Assembly: GCA_040219275.1 (NCBI GenBank)
Contig: JAVJSU010000099.1
Coordinates: 186,001-250,000 of the forward strand
DNA: 64,000 nucleotides
From: JAVJSU01 sp040219275
GTDB taxonomy: Bacteria; Chloroflexota; Anaerolineae; Aggregatilineales; Phototrophicaceae
Direction of reading: 5' to 3'
The position numbers and the translations under genes are program-made. This document shows, piece by piece, positions 52,639 through 61,957 of the stretch; within the stretch, counting starts at the first letter, position 1; each line of letters starts with the position of its first letter. Below the pieces are notes generated by a model that did not search any database, was not told the DNA's origin, and worked only from the letters and a program-made list of their open reading frames with translations.

Positions 52639-55149
52639 GTGGCACAGCCAAAATCCGCTGACAAAAATAAGCATGTCAAGGAAGAAACACTTGAGGAAGA
52701 GGCGAACAAAAAGCGTGTTTATGAAGTCCAACCGGAGTTCTGGGATGCCCTTTTTGATACATTGCCGCCCTGGATTGACGAAATTAGCGCCATCGGATTG
52801 CTTATTTTCGGTGTTGTATCGTTCCTATCGTTAACCGACGTTTCATCAAACGCACCACTTTCTCAGGCGTGGTCACAAACATTAACTAGCCTATTCGGGT
52901 ATGGCAGTCTCATCGTCAGCGCTGGAATTTTCGCATTGGGTGTTGTTATTCTGCTTCCAAAAGTTGGGTTAAGAATTCCTTTCCCCCCACGGCGCATCCT
53001 CGCTATCCAGATTATTTTCTTATCTATCCTTGCCCTTTTACATCTCTCCTCCGGTGATAGTGAATTGCGTGCACTTGCCCGTGCAGGTGAAGGTGGAGGC
53101 TATGTTGGTTGGGGGATGAGTGTCATTCCTGATTGGGCAGTTGGTAATACGCTTGCGATCATCTTCTGGGCAGTTATCCTTGTTATTAGCATCGGGATCA
53201 CAATTGGAATCAGGGCTTCACAGGTTAGTGAATGGGTACAAAAGCTAGGTGAGACTTTACACGCTTTTGGCACTAAAGTTGCTCCACCGCGTCAACAAAA
53301 AATTAAGCCTATCACGGTTCCGACATCCCTACCCTCTAAGCCCACTGAAATTGTAAACAAATCCAGTATTGTCCGTATTCGCCCGAACATCGGGGAACTA
53401 CCGCCTTCACTGCGTCCACAACCGAAAACTCCAGAGCCAGTGCGCGACTACGATGAGGTAGATGAACGTCTTGAAGGGTTGGTTACAGGTAATCCACAAC
53501 CTGAACACGATCCGATGTCGCTGGAAAATACAATCGGCGAGATTTTGCCAAAGAAAGGTAAATCAAGGGAGCAGTTTGTACGTCGTCCCGATGGGCGTAT
53601 TAAACGGTTCTTCAACGTCGAAAGCATGAAGGAGGATAAAAAAGTGGGGCGGCGTGAAAAATCACTACCAACACTTGACCTTCTTCAAGACATTGAAATT
53701 GAACCACCTGACGAACAGGAAATCAACCGAAACGTCGTATTAATCGAGAACACGCTTTTAGAATTCGACATCAATGTTGACGTGGTGGAAGTTAAAGTCG
53801 GTCCCACTGTGACGCAATATGCAGTGCAACCGTTCCGGGAGGTTACTAATGACGAAGGTGACCTTATCAAAGAGCGTACCCGCCTGAGCAAAATTGCCGC
53901 ACTCGCCAATGACCTTGCACTCTCGCTTTCAACGCGCCGTCTTCGACTTGAAACGCCCGTCCCCGGTCATAGTTATATGGGCGTGGAAGTACCGAATAAA
54001 AATCCAAGCATTGTGGCACTGCGTTCAGTGTATGAGAGCCGCTCTTATTATGAGCAAGCACAAAAGAGCAAATCGCCGCTTTTTATTCCGCTCGGACGCG
54101 ACGTATCGGGCAACCCAATCGGCATTGACCTTGCGACCATGCCTCATTTGCTCATCGCTGGCACAACTGGATCGGGTAAATCGGTGTGTATTGCCGCCAT
54201 TGCGATCGCGTTATTATTGAGCAATCCGCCAGATCAAGTGAAGCTGGTTATGCTTGACCCCAAAATGGTGGAGCTTAGCCGCTTTAATGGATTGCCTCAT
54301 CTGATCGGTCCTGTCGAAACTGATCTGGAGCGCATCATTGGTGTGTTACGCTGGTGTACGCGTGAGATGGATCGGCGTTATAAATTGCTGGAAGAAAATG
54401 CCGCCAGAAACATCGACATCTTCAATTCGCGGTTAGGTCAACGACGCAAAAAAGAACACCTGCCCTATATGGTGGTACTTGTGGATGAAGTCGGCGATTT
54501 GATGATGAGTAAGCCGGAAGAAACCGAGAAAACCATCACACGCTTAGCTCAAATGGCGCGTGCAGTCGGTATCCATTTAATTGTTGCGACACAACGTCCA
54601 AGTGTTGATGTCATCACAGGACTCATCAAGGCGAACTTCCCATCGCGGATTGCATTCTCTGTCGCCTCCAGTATAGATTCACGCGTGATTATTGATGCTG
54701 TCGGCGCAGAAACACTCCTCGGCAAAGGCGATATGCTGTATCAAGCGCAGGATGCCGCTGGACCGAGACGTTTGCAGGGATGCTTCGTGACTGATAATGA
54801 AGTTCGCGAAGTGGTGAGTTATTGGACGAATTGGGCTGAAGAAAATCATGATGAAGATGCGTGGAATTCTGCACCGTGGGAACGTGGCTTAACGCGGCGC
54901 GAATTTCTTGCGGAAACAGACCCGATGTTGGAAGATGCGATTGAACTGGTTGTCAATGAACAAGAAGCATCTGCATCCCAAATTCAGCGTAAACTCGGTT
55001 TAGGTTATCCACGCGCCGCCCGCATTATCGACCTACTAGAAGAACTCGGTGTCATTGGTGAGCAGGTTGCCGGCGGACGTACTCGTAAAGTCTTGATCGA
55101 AAAAGGCAAAGACCCGTTTAAAGAAATTCTTGACCGTCGCTCACGTTAG
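52639..55149 (+). CDS. ftsK: DNA translocase FtsK/SpoIIIE
   Basis: 836 residues. A short charged start, about four membrane helices (roughly 52-200), a linker, then the motor: alpha domain (NVDVVEVKVGPTVTQYAVQPF), RecA-like beta domain with Walker A G508-T-T-G-S-G-K-S515 and Walker B VVLVDEVGDLMM, and VATQRPSVDVITGLIKANFPSRIAFSVAS. The C-terminal winged-helix gamma domain (about 770-830, QIQRKLGLGYPRAARIIDLLEELGVIGE) reads KOPS-like DNA signals. It pumps chromosome ends across the division septum and, in many bacteria, activates XerCD recombination. Walker B has DEVGD in place of the common DEFAD. Start is GTG with no strong ribosome site. Confidence 0.96.
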   Translation: MAQPKSADKNKHVKEETLEEEANKKRVYEVQPEFWDALFDTLPPWIDEISAIGLLIFGVVSFLSLTDVSSNAPLSQAWSQTLTSLFGYGSLIVSAGIFALGVVILLPKVGLRIPFPPRRILAIQIIFLSILALLHLSSGDSELRALARAGEGGGYVGWGMSVIPDWAVGNTLAIIFWAVILVISIGITIGIRASQVSEWVQKLGETLHAFGTKVAPPRQQKIKPITVPTSLPSKPTEIVNKSSIVRIRPNIGELPPSLRPQPKTPEPVRDYDEVDERLEGLVTGNPQPEHDPMSLENTIGEILPKKGKSREQFVRRPDGRIKRFFNVESMKEDKKVGRREKSLPTLDLLQDIEIEPPDEQEINRNVVLIENTLLEFDINVDVVEVKVGPTVTQYAVQPFREVTNDEGDLIKERTRLSKIAALANDLALSLSTRRLRLETPVPGHSYMGVEVPNKNPSIVALRSVYESRSYYEQAQKSKSPLFIPLGRDVSGNPIGIDLATMPHLLIAGTTGSGKSVCIAAIAIALLLSNPPDQVKLVMLDPKMVELSRFNGLPHLIGPVETDLERIIGVLRWCTREMDRRYKLLEENAARNIDIFNSRLGQRRKKEHLPYMVVLVDEVGDLMMSKPEETEKTITRLAQMARAVGIHLIVATQRPSVDVITGLIKANFPSRIAFSVASSIDSRVIIDAVGAETLLGKGDMLYQAQDAAGPRRLQGCFVTDNEVREVVSYWTNWAEENHDEDAWNSAPWERGLTRREFLAETDPMLEDAIELVVNEQEASASQIQRKLGLGYPRAARIIDLLEELGVIGEQVAGGRTRKVLIEKGKDPFKEILDRRSR

Positions 55150-55150
55150 G

Positions 55151-55777
55151 ATGAACCCGATCGAACCATTTTACATTCTGGATTTGTTCGGAGTAGCGGT
55201 TTTCGCCATTACAGGGGCGCTTGTCGCACGGGAAAAGCAAATGGACATCTTCGGCGTGATTGTCGTCGCTCTGGTAACGGCGATTGGTGGTGGCACACTC
55301 CGGGACATGATTTTAGGGCGCACGCCTGTCTTCTGGGTGAACGATCCAACCTACATCATTGTTGGTGCTATCGTCGCGGTTTTAACCATCCCTGTCGCGC
55401 TCTTGAACCTAATGCCGCGCCGTCCCTTGCTCATCGCAGATGCCTTCGGGTTAGCCGTTTTTACTGTTATCGGCACGCAAACTGCGCTTGATTTTGGCGT
55501 ATCGGCGTTCATCGCAATTTTGCTAGGCGTGATGAGTAGTGTAACAGGAGGGATCATCAGGGATGTGTTATCAAACCAAATTCCACTGATCTTACGTAAG
55601 GAAATTTATGCAACGGCTTCATTATGTGGCGCGGTCGTCTATGTCATATTCCTACATGACGCAACGTTCGCGCCATTTGCGACCATCACCGGCATGATGA
55701 TCACGTTGGTATTGCGACTAGCCGCAATCCGATGGGGATGGTCACTCACCATTTCACTCCCGAAGCCGTCGCAGTAA
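55151..55777 (+). CDS. TRIC cation channel family protein (YadS/YicG/UPF0126)
   Basis: About 208 residues and seven helices in two repeats: FGVAVFAITGALVAREKQMDIFGVIVVALVTAIGGGTLRDMILG and DAFGLAVFTVIGTQTALDFGVSAFIAILLGVMSSVTGGIIRDVL. Each repeat has the GGGTLRD/GGIIRDV glycine-rich motif of the family. Bacterial members are trimeric membrane channels, some linked to glycine or cation transport. The ATG at 55151 lies 1 bp after the ftsK stop; an earlier in-frame GTG-like start at 55130 lies inside ftsK and is not preferred. Confidence 0.9.
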   Translation: MNPIEPFYILDLFGVAVFAITGALVAREKQMDIFGVIVVALVTAIGGGTLRDMILGRTPVFWVNDPTYIIVGAIVAVLTIPVALLNLMPRRPLLIADAFGLAVFTVIGTQTALDFGVSAFIAILLGVMSSVTGGIIRDVLSNQIPLILRKEIYATASLCGAVVYVIFLHDATFAPFATITGMMITLVLRLAAIRWGWSLTISLPKPSQ

Positions 55778-55782
55778 GTCAA

Positions 55783-56781
55783 TTAATTCCAACTTAATTG
55801 GCTACGCTCAGCCCAATATGCTTCAGGCATTTCTTCCAACGATGCAAGGGCATTTTCAGCGATTTCATCCCACCGCACATCGAACGCTTTAACATTCGCT
55901 TCCAGATGTTGACTATTCGCCGCACCACTCAAGACAATGGTCGCCCACTCCTGCGCGAGAACCGCCGCCAATGCAAGCGCATCAATTGTTGTTCCTAATC
56001 TTGTTGCTTCCGTCTTAAGCAACTGCATTTGACTCTGAAAATCTTGCTCGTGATTGCTTGATGTAAGCCGTCCGTTGGCAACCGCCTCTTTGACGATAAC
56101 CGCTAAACCCAGACGACGTGCTTCGCGCAAAATTGCGGTTGTGGATCGCTCCAAAAGATTCCATGTGACCTGCACACTGTCAAACAAGCGCACGCCATCC
56201 ATCATAACACCAAGTGCTTTTTCTAAGGTCTGAGATTGATTCGCCCCACTTAAGGTTAATCCAATCAACGTTCCGCCCGCTTTGAGCTTGCCTAGTTCAT
56301 TGAGGACAGCACGATTATCAAGCACGCCACTATCCAGCGTTGCCGAGTGAATCTGATAGAGATTTGGAGTATATCCGAGAAATGATAGGGTTTCTGCCCA
56401 TTGGCGCTGTAACACGGATAGGGAGTGCTCTTTGACTTCATGAGTCTCCGCCTTAACTTGCCAATCCGCAGTATAGGTGTAACCCCATTTTGACCCGATT
56501 ATTACCTCAGACCGATCAATCTCACGACTCCGCAACCAGCTTCCCAGAAATTGCTCCGCTTTGCCATAGGAACGCGCCGCATCAAAATAACGAATCCCGG
56601 CGTGCCATGCGGAATCCAACACCGCATGTGCATGGGTTTCCATTTCGGCGACATCATAATCGGAAATATCTTCATTGTGAGTGAGTGTGATATATCCGGG
56701 TCTGCCAAGTGCCGCTAAACCAAGACCCATGCGAGTCACTTCATAAGCCGATTTCCCAAACTTAACCGTAGGTAGGGACAT
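55783..56781 (-). CDS. Aldo/keto reductase family protein
   Basis: 332 residues of the AKR barrel: GLGLAALGRPGYITL, HAVLDSAWHAGIRYFDAARSYGKAEQFLGSWL (Asp and Tyr of the tetrad), VIIGSKWGYTYTADW (Lys) and LYQIHSATLDSGVL (His). The C-terminal cofactor-binding region has IVLSGAANSQHLEANVKAF. This branch (with QIHS) resembles the L-galactose/D-threo-aldose dehydrogenase-like AKRs, but substrate is unknown. It starts right after the SRAP stop, so both are probably one transcript. Confidence 0.92.
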   Translation of the reverse strand: MSLPTVKFGKSAYEVTRMGLGLAALGRPGYITLTHNEDISDYDVAEMETHAHAVLDSAWHAGIRYFDAARSYGKAEQFLGSWLRSREIDRSEVIIGSKWGYTYTADWQVKAETHEVKEHSLSVLQRQWAETLSFLGYTPNLYQIHSATLDSGVLDNRAVLNELGKLKAGGTLIGLTLSGANQSQTLEKALGVMMDGVRLFDSVQVTWNLLERSTTAILREARRLGLAVIVKEAVANGRLTSSNHEQDFQSQMQLLKTEATRLGTTIDALALAAVLAQEWATIVLSGAANSQHLEANVKAFDVRWDEIAENALASLEEMPEAYWAERSQLSWN

Positions 56782-57468
56782 CTATATCAGTAGTTGCTGT
56801 TGTGGTGGGGAGAACGGTTCGATGAGTTCTGGCATATCGTTTGCTACGCTATTGACCAGTTTTGACACTTCGTACACACCCATTTTGGTTTCGTCAAAGG
56901 GGCGCATCAACGGCATCAACACATCTGTAGGTAATTCATCCTTAGACAGCCACAAATCATAATCTGAAGGATCAAGGATTACTGCCATGCGATGATGATA
57001 ATTGCGAAGTAACTCATTCGGCTCGGAGGTGAGAATGGTACAGGTACGCACCTCATCACCCTCTTTGCTCGTCCAGCTTTCCCACAAACCCGCAAAAGCA
57101 AACAGTTCTTGCCCTTTCATATGGACAAAATAAGGCACTTTAGAGTCACCTTTTTTTGACCATTCGTAAAATCCAGTCGAGGGGATCAAACAACGGCGAC
57201 GCTTGAACGCATTCTTAAATGAGGGTTTTTCAAACGCCGTCTCGCTACGGGCATTAATCATCTTGCTGGCAATAGAGGGATCTTTTGCCCATGAAGGAAT
57301 CAACCCCCAGCGATAATGGGTCAGATTCATAGGGTCTTCGTTAGAAATCACGGCGACAGGTTGCGTCGGGGCGATATTGTAGCGTGCCTGCACCATAGGA
57401 GTCTCCGGGAGGTCGAAATGTTGTTGAATCGCCTTACCGTCCGCATTGAGTACAAAACGTCCACACAT
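56782..57468 (-). CDS. SRAP family protein (YedK/HMCES, abasic-site shield)
   Basis: 228 residues. The catalytic Cys is residue 2 (M-C-G-R-F), exposed after removal of Met. Other SRAP marks are NIAPTQPVAVI, MNLTHYRWGLIPSWAKD, MINARSETAFEKPSF, RRCLIPSTGFYEWSK and NYHHRMAVIL (active-site His and Glu are in these). The protein forms a thiazolidine cross-link to abasic sites in single-stranded DNA. It sits 1 bp from the aldo/keto reductase gene and 19 bp from small membrane protein genes. Length is typical. Confidence 0.95.
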   Translation of the reverse strand: MCGRFVLNADGKAIQQHFDLPETPMVQARYNIAPTQPVAVISNEDPMNLTHYRWGLIPSWAKDPSIASKMINARSETAFEKPSFKNAFKRRRCLIPSTGFYEWSKKGDSKVPYFVHMKGQELFAFAGLWESWTSKEGDEVRTCTILTSEPNELLRNYHHRMAVILDPSDYDLWLSKDELPTDVLMPLMRPFDETKMGVYEVSKLVNSVANDMPELIEPFSPPQQQLLI

Positions 57469-57486
57469 AGCACTATACCAATCTGT

Positions 57487-57735
57487 CTATTTTTTCTTCG
57501 GTTTTCCAAGTTCGGTGATCTGGCGGAGTAATCCCAATGCCGTAAGACCCAGAGCGATGAGTTGCCCGGTTTGCACTGGTGCGGGTTTGCCACCGTTACG
57601 GTCTGCATCTTCTTCTGCGGCACGGTTATATAAATATGCACCGACAACACCGGCAACTAAGCCAAGAACCGTTCCTTTGAGATAATTTTGATTTTTCCAA
57701 CTTATCGAATTTTCATCATTATTCGAGAGTGACAT
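57487..57735 (-). CDS. Small membrane protein (82 aa)
   Basis: One or two short hydrophobic segments (LKGTVLGLVAGVVGAYLYNRAAEED and TGQLIALGLTALGLLRQITEL) with a basic end. The first resembles the glycine-zipper helix of YtxH-like proteins. GGAGG stands 5 nt before the ATG at 57735, so this start is preferred over the ATG at 57753. It overlaps the upstream gene's end by 17 nt. Function unknown. Confidence 0.7.
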   Translation of the reverse strand: MSLSNNDENSISWKNQNYLKGTVLGLVAGVVGAYLYNRAAEEDADRNGGKPAPVQTGQLIALGLTALGLLRQITELGKPKKK

Positions 57736-58258
57736 CTTTTCCTCCACTATCATTATCGTCCTGAGAAGACTCAGTGTCCACAGGGGCGAATATCCTTAAG
57801 ATCGGTTCAAATATTGCAAAACGTGCGTTCATCTTTATAGATTGCTGGCTGGCTTTATCAGCATAGTCAGCGGTTTTATCAGCCATCGTGCGTGAAAATG
57901 CTTGTGTCCGGCGTAAACCTTGCGCGGATTTACGTTGCGCGAGGCTCATGCCGAATACACCGGCAAACAACCCCACATAGACGATCCCACAGCATAATAG
58001 CATAGGCAAAAGCCCGAAGCACGTAAGAAATAGATCAGCAATGATGGAAAGCCCATGCCCATCATTGCCAAGGTAGATTGGTGATGCAGGAATGAGTATA
58101 GCGATGAGCAATAGGGCTAATAGAAAAGTCAATATCAAAACAGGTAGCCAGATATAACGGAATGTTTGCTGGCGATGTGTCTTTATCGACGCGAGTTTAT
58201 TTTCTTGTGTAACAGGAATTGTCACCGGATCAATCTTCCAATCTGCGAAATGACGCAT
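57719..58258 (-). CDS. Membrane protein of unknown function (179 aa)
   Basis: A ~35-residue polar start, two strong helices (IWLPVLILTFLLALLLIAILI and FLTCFGLLPMLLCCGIVYVGLFAGVFGMSLA), then a cytoplasmic helical tail with KSAQGLRRTQAFSRTMADKTADYADKASQQS and an acidic end. The tail looks like an amphipathic helix. It overlaps the following small membrane protein gene, suggesting co-expression of the two. No family recognised. Confidence 0.7.
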   Translation of the reverse strand: MRHFADWKIDPVTIPVTQENKLASIKTHRQQTFRYIWLPVLILTFLLALLLIAILIPASPIYLGNDGHGLSIIADLFLTCFGLLPMLLCCGIVYVGLFAGVFGMSLAQRKSAQGLRRTQAFSRTMADKTADYADKASQQSIKMNARFAIFEPILRIFAPVDTESSQDDNDSGGKDVTLE

Positions 58259-58298
58259 ACAATGATTTTACCGTAGGAAACCGAGTGATGAAAGTCAT

Positions 58299-58964
58299 AT
58301 GTCAACTTCTCAGGAGTTACCAACCAAACAACGCATTTTGATCACCTTCGGGAAATTTGGTGCATTGAAATATACCAGTACATTAGATGTCGCTAAAGTG
58401 TGGGAACGTGTGCTCCGGCGTGCGGATTTACCTATTCTGTATACGCAGGGCTTTAATACCCGTCCGCGCATTCAACTTGCGTCTGCCTTGCCATTAGGCA
58501 TCACCAGCGAATGTGAAATTCTGGATGTTTCTCTGCGTGAAGAAATCGCCTTAGAGGGTCTTCAAGAAACCATCTTATCCGTCAGTCCGCAAGGATTGGA
58601 AATCTACCATTTAGAGGAAATCCCACAAAATAGCCCTGCCCTGCAACAGCGAGTATCCCGTGCGAGCTATCGCGTCCGGTTTACTGATCCCATCAACCGG
58701 GCAGAAATTGAGGGCAAAATCGAGGCATTGTTGGCTTCGGAGCGTATCGTCAAAGAATATACGCGCAAGAACCGCAAAAATTATCTTGATTTACGTCCTC
58801 TGATTTATGCAGTTCATCTAGACGAGAACGACCACCTTATCGCTGACCTTTCCGCCGGAGATCGTGGGAATGTGCGAATTGAAGACATTCTGGAACAACT
58901 TGAACTGGGCGATGTGCATTATGCCGCTCATCGCTTTAGCTTAACCATAGACACGTACCGCTAG
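58299..58964 (+). CDS. TIGR03936 / DUF2344 family protein (radical SAM-linked)
   Basis: 221 residues. The opening QRILITFGKFGALKYTSTLDVAKVWERVLRRADLPILYTQGFNTRPRIQLASALPLGITSECEILDVSL is the DUF2344 signature (quoted along positions 58329-58533). In many bacteria this protein is adjacent to, or fused with, the B12-binding radical SAM protein TIGR03960; here the latter lies 3 kb away at 61958, with three genes between. The pair has been linked by context to ribosome or tRNA biology, but no reaction is established. No membrane segment. Confidence 0.9.
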   Translation: MSTSQELPTKQRILITFGKFGALKYTSTLDVAKVWERVLRRADLPILYTQGFNTRPRIQLASALPLGITSECEILDVSLREEIALEGLQETILSVSPQGLEIYHLEEIPQNSPALQQRVSRASYRVRFTDPINRAEIEGKIEALLASERIVKEYTRKNRKNYLDLRPLIYAVHLDENDHLIADLSAGDRGNVRIEDILEQLELGDVHYAAHRFSLTIDTYR

Positions 58965-58980
58965 CCGAGAAAGTTAAACC

Positions 58981-59886
58981 ATGAACCTGACCATCTCTGA
59001 AGAACTAAAAAATGCGCTCCATGAAAATCGTGCTGTTGTGGCGCTGGAATCCACCGTAATCACACATGGACTGCCGTATCCGCAAAATGTCGAAACAGCA
59101 ACGGCAATGGAAAATGCGGTGCGGTCAGCCGGAGCTATCCCCGCTACAATTGCTGTGTTACAGGGCAAAATCACCGTGGGCATTTCCGGTGATGAAATTG
59201 AACGACTCGGCGCAATATCTGATAAGAGTGTGCGTAAATGTAGCCGCCGCGATCTCGCCATTACCGTCGCACGCGGCGAAGATGGTGCGACCACCGTCGC
59301 GGGAACGATGATCGTCGCACATCAAGCAGGCATTCGCATTTTTGCGACTGGCGGCATTGGTGGCGTGCATCGTGGACATCCTTTTGATGTTTCCGCTGAT
59401 TTGATCGAACTGGGACGTACGCCGATGACCGTTATCTGCTCAGGCGCAAAATCTATCCTTGATTTGCCGCTCACGCTTGAGGTTTTGGAGACGCAGGGTG
59501 TACCCATCATCGGCTACGGCACAGATCACCTGCCTGCCTTCTATACACGAAGCAGTGGTTTACCAGTAGATGTACGTTGCGATACACCAGAAGTAGTCGC
59601 AGATATTATTCGTGCCTCCGAAGAACTCAATCTTGGTCACGGAATCTTGGTGGGCGTGCCTGTGCCGGAAGCGGTAGAACTCGATGGGCAAGCGGCGGAA
59701 ATTGCAATCGTGCAGGCAACCGCCGAAGCCGAAGCACAGTCAATTCATGGCAAGTATGTTACGCCATTTGTGCTAGCACGCGTTGCCGAACTCACAGGAG
59801 ATGCCTCGAAACGCGCAAATACCGCCCTTCTGGTCAACAATGCTACAACTGCCGCAAAAATCGGTCTCGCTTTGAATCATGGTTAA
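58981..59886 (+). CDS. psuG: Pseudouridine-5'-phosphate glycosidase
   Basis: 301 residues, standard length. VVALESTVITHGLPYPQNVETA at the N-terminus, PATIAVLQGKITVGIS, SRRDLAITVARGEDGATTVAGTMIVAHQAGIRIFATGGIGGVHRG and VICSGAKSILDLPLTLEVLETQGVPIIGYGTDHLPAFYTRSSGL (positions along 59428-59560) are all PsuG marks, including the catalytic Lys region and the Mn-binding Asp. It splits pseudouridine-5'-phosphate into uracil and ribose-5-phosphate. It overlaps the PfkB-type gene by 8 nt, the expected partner. Confidence 0.97.
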   Translation: MNLTISEELKNALHENRAVVALESTVITHGLPYPQNVETATAMENAVRSAGAIPATIAVLQGKITVGISGDEIERLGAISDKSVRKCSRRDLAITVARGEDGATTVAGTMIVAHQAGIRIFATGGIGGVHRGHPFDVSADLIELGRTPMTVICSGAKSILDLPLTLEVLETQGVPIIGYGTDHLPAFYTRSSGLPVDVRCDTPEVVADIIRASEELNLGHGILVGVPVPEAVELDGQAAEIAIVQATAEAEAQSIHGKYVTPFVLARVAELTGDASKRANTALLVNNATTAAKIGLALNHG

Positions 59887-60793
59887 CGATGCAGATAAAT
59901 CGCCGACGCTCATTGGTGTCGGGTCACTGTTTATTGATGACATCGTAAAACCGGACGGCACATCACACATGGGCGTGCTCGGTGGCGCTGTCATACATGC
60001 GTTGATGGGCGCGGCGATCTGGGAAGAGCGGGCGGGATTATGTGCCGTCTGTGGAGAGGGTCTGCCTGCTTCGGCAAGGCAATTTATCCGTGAGCATCTT
60101 GACCTAACCGGATTGACGATACTGCCCATCCCACAGGTGCGCGCATGGCAAATCTTCGAGCATGATGGGCGGCGGCGCGAACTGCATCGCGTAGACATTG
60201 TCGCCCCGTTTGTTGAGGGCGCACAACCAAACCACCTGCCTGATGTTTATAAAAACGCCAAAGCCTATTATCTACTACAGGATTTTGAAAGCATTCTGCG
60301 CTGGAGAGATCATGTTTCGGGTTTGCTGTTATGGGAACCCAATCAACTGGTGATGATCCCCGAAAATCGACAAAAATTCCGTGAGACGTTGCGAACAGGC
60401 GCAATCGACATTGTTTCCCCGAATCTATTAGAGGCACAAATCATCTATGGTGATCTTCCACCTCAGCAATTAATCAGCGCGATGCTCAAAGATGGCGCAA
60501 CGACGGTTGCATTACGGATGGGAAGTAACGGGTCAATCGTTGCAAATGAGCAAGAATTGCATCAAATCCCTGCCTATACAACCAACTTAGTAGATCCAAC
60601 TGGTGCAGGCAACACCTACTGCGGCGCTTTATTGACGGGGTTGATGCGAGGAAAATCACTCATGCAAGCCGGTATAATGGGAACGGTTTCGGCATCATTC
60701 TGCGTCGAAACGATAGGCGTGGTTGATCCTGCAAAAGTTGATCCACAAGCGAGAGACGAACGCGTGAAGCACATCCAATCACTGATATTTTGA
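59879..60793 (+). CDS. PfkB-family kinase-like protein, candidate pseudouridine kinase
   Basis: 304 residues. The start LIGVGSLFIDDIV and the VLGGAVIHALMGAAIW strand and helix fit the ribokinase fold; the second signature is VDPTGAGNTYCGALLTGL. The residue after GAG is N245, where PfkB kinases carry the catalytic Asp (GAGD). This GAGN form is known in the MAK32-like branch, so it need not mean decay, but activity is uncertain. As direct partner of psuG (8-nt overlap), phosphorylation of pseudouridine is the natural guess. The first motif is also relaxed (no GG(N)xAN). Confidence 0.75.
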   Translation: MVNDADKSPTLIGVGSLFIDDIVKPDGTSHMGVLGGAVIHALMGAAIWEERAGLCAVCGEGLPASARQFIREHLDLTGLTILPIPQVRAWQIFEHDGRRRELHRVDIVAPFVEGAQPNHLPDVYKNAKAYYLLQDFESILRWRDHVSGLLLWEPNQLVMIPENRQKFRETLRTGAIDIVSPNLLEAQIIYGDLPPQQLISAMLKDGATTVALRMGSNGSIVANEQELHQIPAYTTNLVDPTGAGNTYCGALLTGLMRGKSLMQAGIMGTVSASFCVETIGVVDPAKVDPQARDERVKHIQSLIF

Positions 60794-60800
60794 GCGCTGT

Positions 60801-61865
60801 TTATTCAACAATCCGCCATATATCCAATCCGGTATCGCATCCAATTACAAGTGTTGTCCCGTTCCTGCTGAGTCGGATCATATCGGGAACACGAGTGCAG
60901 TCACGATGTTCGCCTAGCTCATAACGTTCACCCGTTTCGACATGCCATGCGACGACATCGGGACGATCTTCAAGATGTACCGCCAAAATAACGTCTGCAT
61001 CAGGTGTGAGGAAAAAATATTGGACGTATTCGCCATTCAGCGTCGCAATCAGTTGGTTGTCACCGCTTTCAAAATTTAACAAATAGAGATTTTCGGATGC
61101 CTGATCACGCCATGTAAGATGGGTCGCATCTGTATCGATTTGCCCGAATACCGCCAAACCCTGCTCCACCTGTGATTCAAAAAGCACGTCACCGGATTGC
61201 AGATTCCATAATTTAACCAACCCTTCTTGTGAAGAAGTCACCACATAGGGCGGCGGAATACGTCCAATCCGCACCACAGCACTTTCATCTAGCGCAGGTG
61301 CATAGGGAATAGTTTCTAGCGTTTCGTCTTCAAGATTTAACTGTGCAATTTCAATTTCCTGTCCGATGATTTCAACCCAAACGTTGCCAGAATCATCACT
61401 CCAAAGTGTCTGCGGAAAGCCATCAATATCAAATTCATTGGTTGACTGCTCACTATCATCCACAGAATTGATAACCATGGTCATCAAATCATCGCTGTAA
61501 TGTAGGCTCAACAGATGCTCATCGGTCTCATCAAACGCCATATCAATGACATCGGCATCAGGAATAGTGTGCATTCCCTGTATCTCGCCTTCATCATTTA
61601 GCAAAATGACCGTATTTTCGTCATTCACAACCGCAATTAATCTGCCGTCACCGCTTAATGCAAATCGTCCGGTAATGAACTGACCAGCCTCTAATGGAAG
61701 TGTGGCAAAATCAATCTGCGTGACTGATTGCAACTGATTAATATTTTGCGCGTTTATTGTAGGAAAATCTTGGCTCATCGTCGTCTCATCCTGCGCTAAA
61801 AACGACACGCTCAACAAAATCAGCATGGCAATACTCAGCAGACAGGTTACAATTTTTCTCATCAT
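60801..61865 (-). CDS. Secreted WD40/beta-propeller-like protein
   Basis: About 354 residues. Signal peptide MRKIVTCLLSIAMLILLSVSFLAQD with a likely cut after FLA. The rest has repeating strands of a propeller: GRFALSGDGRLIAVVNDENTVILLN, DMAFDETDEHLLSLHYSDD, VTSSQEGLVKLWNLQSGDVLF and LSRNGTTLVIGCDTGLDIW. The start may be ATG 61865 or 61862; the ATG at 61907 adds 14 residues before the signal and is less likely. Lies convergent with the PfkB gene (7 bp). Ligand unknown. Confidence 0.75.
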   Translation of the reverse strand: MMRKIVTCLLSIAMLILLSVSFLAQDETTMSQDFPTINAQNINQLQSVTQIDFATLPLEAGQFITGRFALSGDGRLIAVVNDENTVILLNDEGEIQGMHTIPDADVIDMAFDETDEHLLSLHYSDDLMTMVINSVDDSEQSTNEFDIDGFPQTLWSDDSGNVWVEIIGQEIEIAQLNLEDETLETIPYAPALDESAVVRIGRIPPPYVVTSSQEGLVKLWNLQSGDVLFESQVEQGLAVFGQIDTDATHLTWRDQASENLYLLNFESGDNQLIATLNGEYVQYFFLTPDADVILAVHLEDRPDVVAWHVETGERYELGEHRDCTRVPDMIRLSRNGTTLVIGCDTGLDIWRIVE

Positions 61866-61957
61866 GATTACAAATACTCTACTGTATGTTATGGTTATTT
61901 TATTCATGCTTTTATTGGTAGGTTTTTCAGGTAAGTAGTTTTGGATAGGAACGGCTC

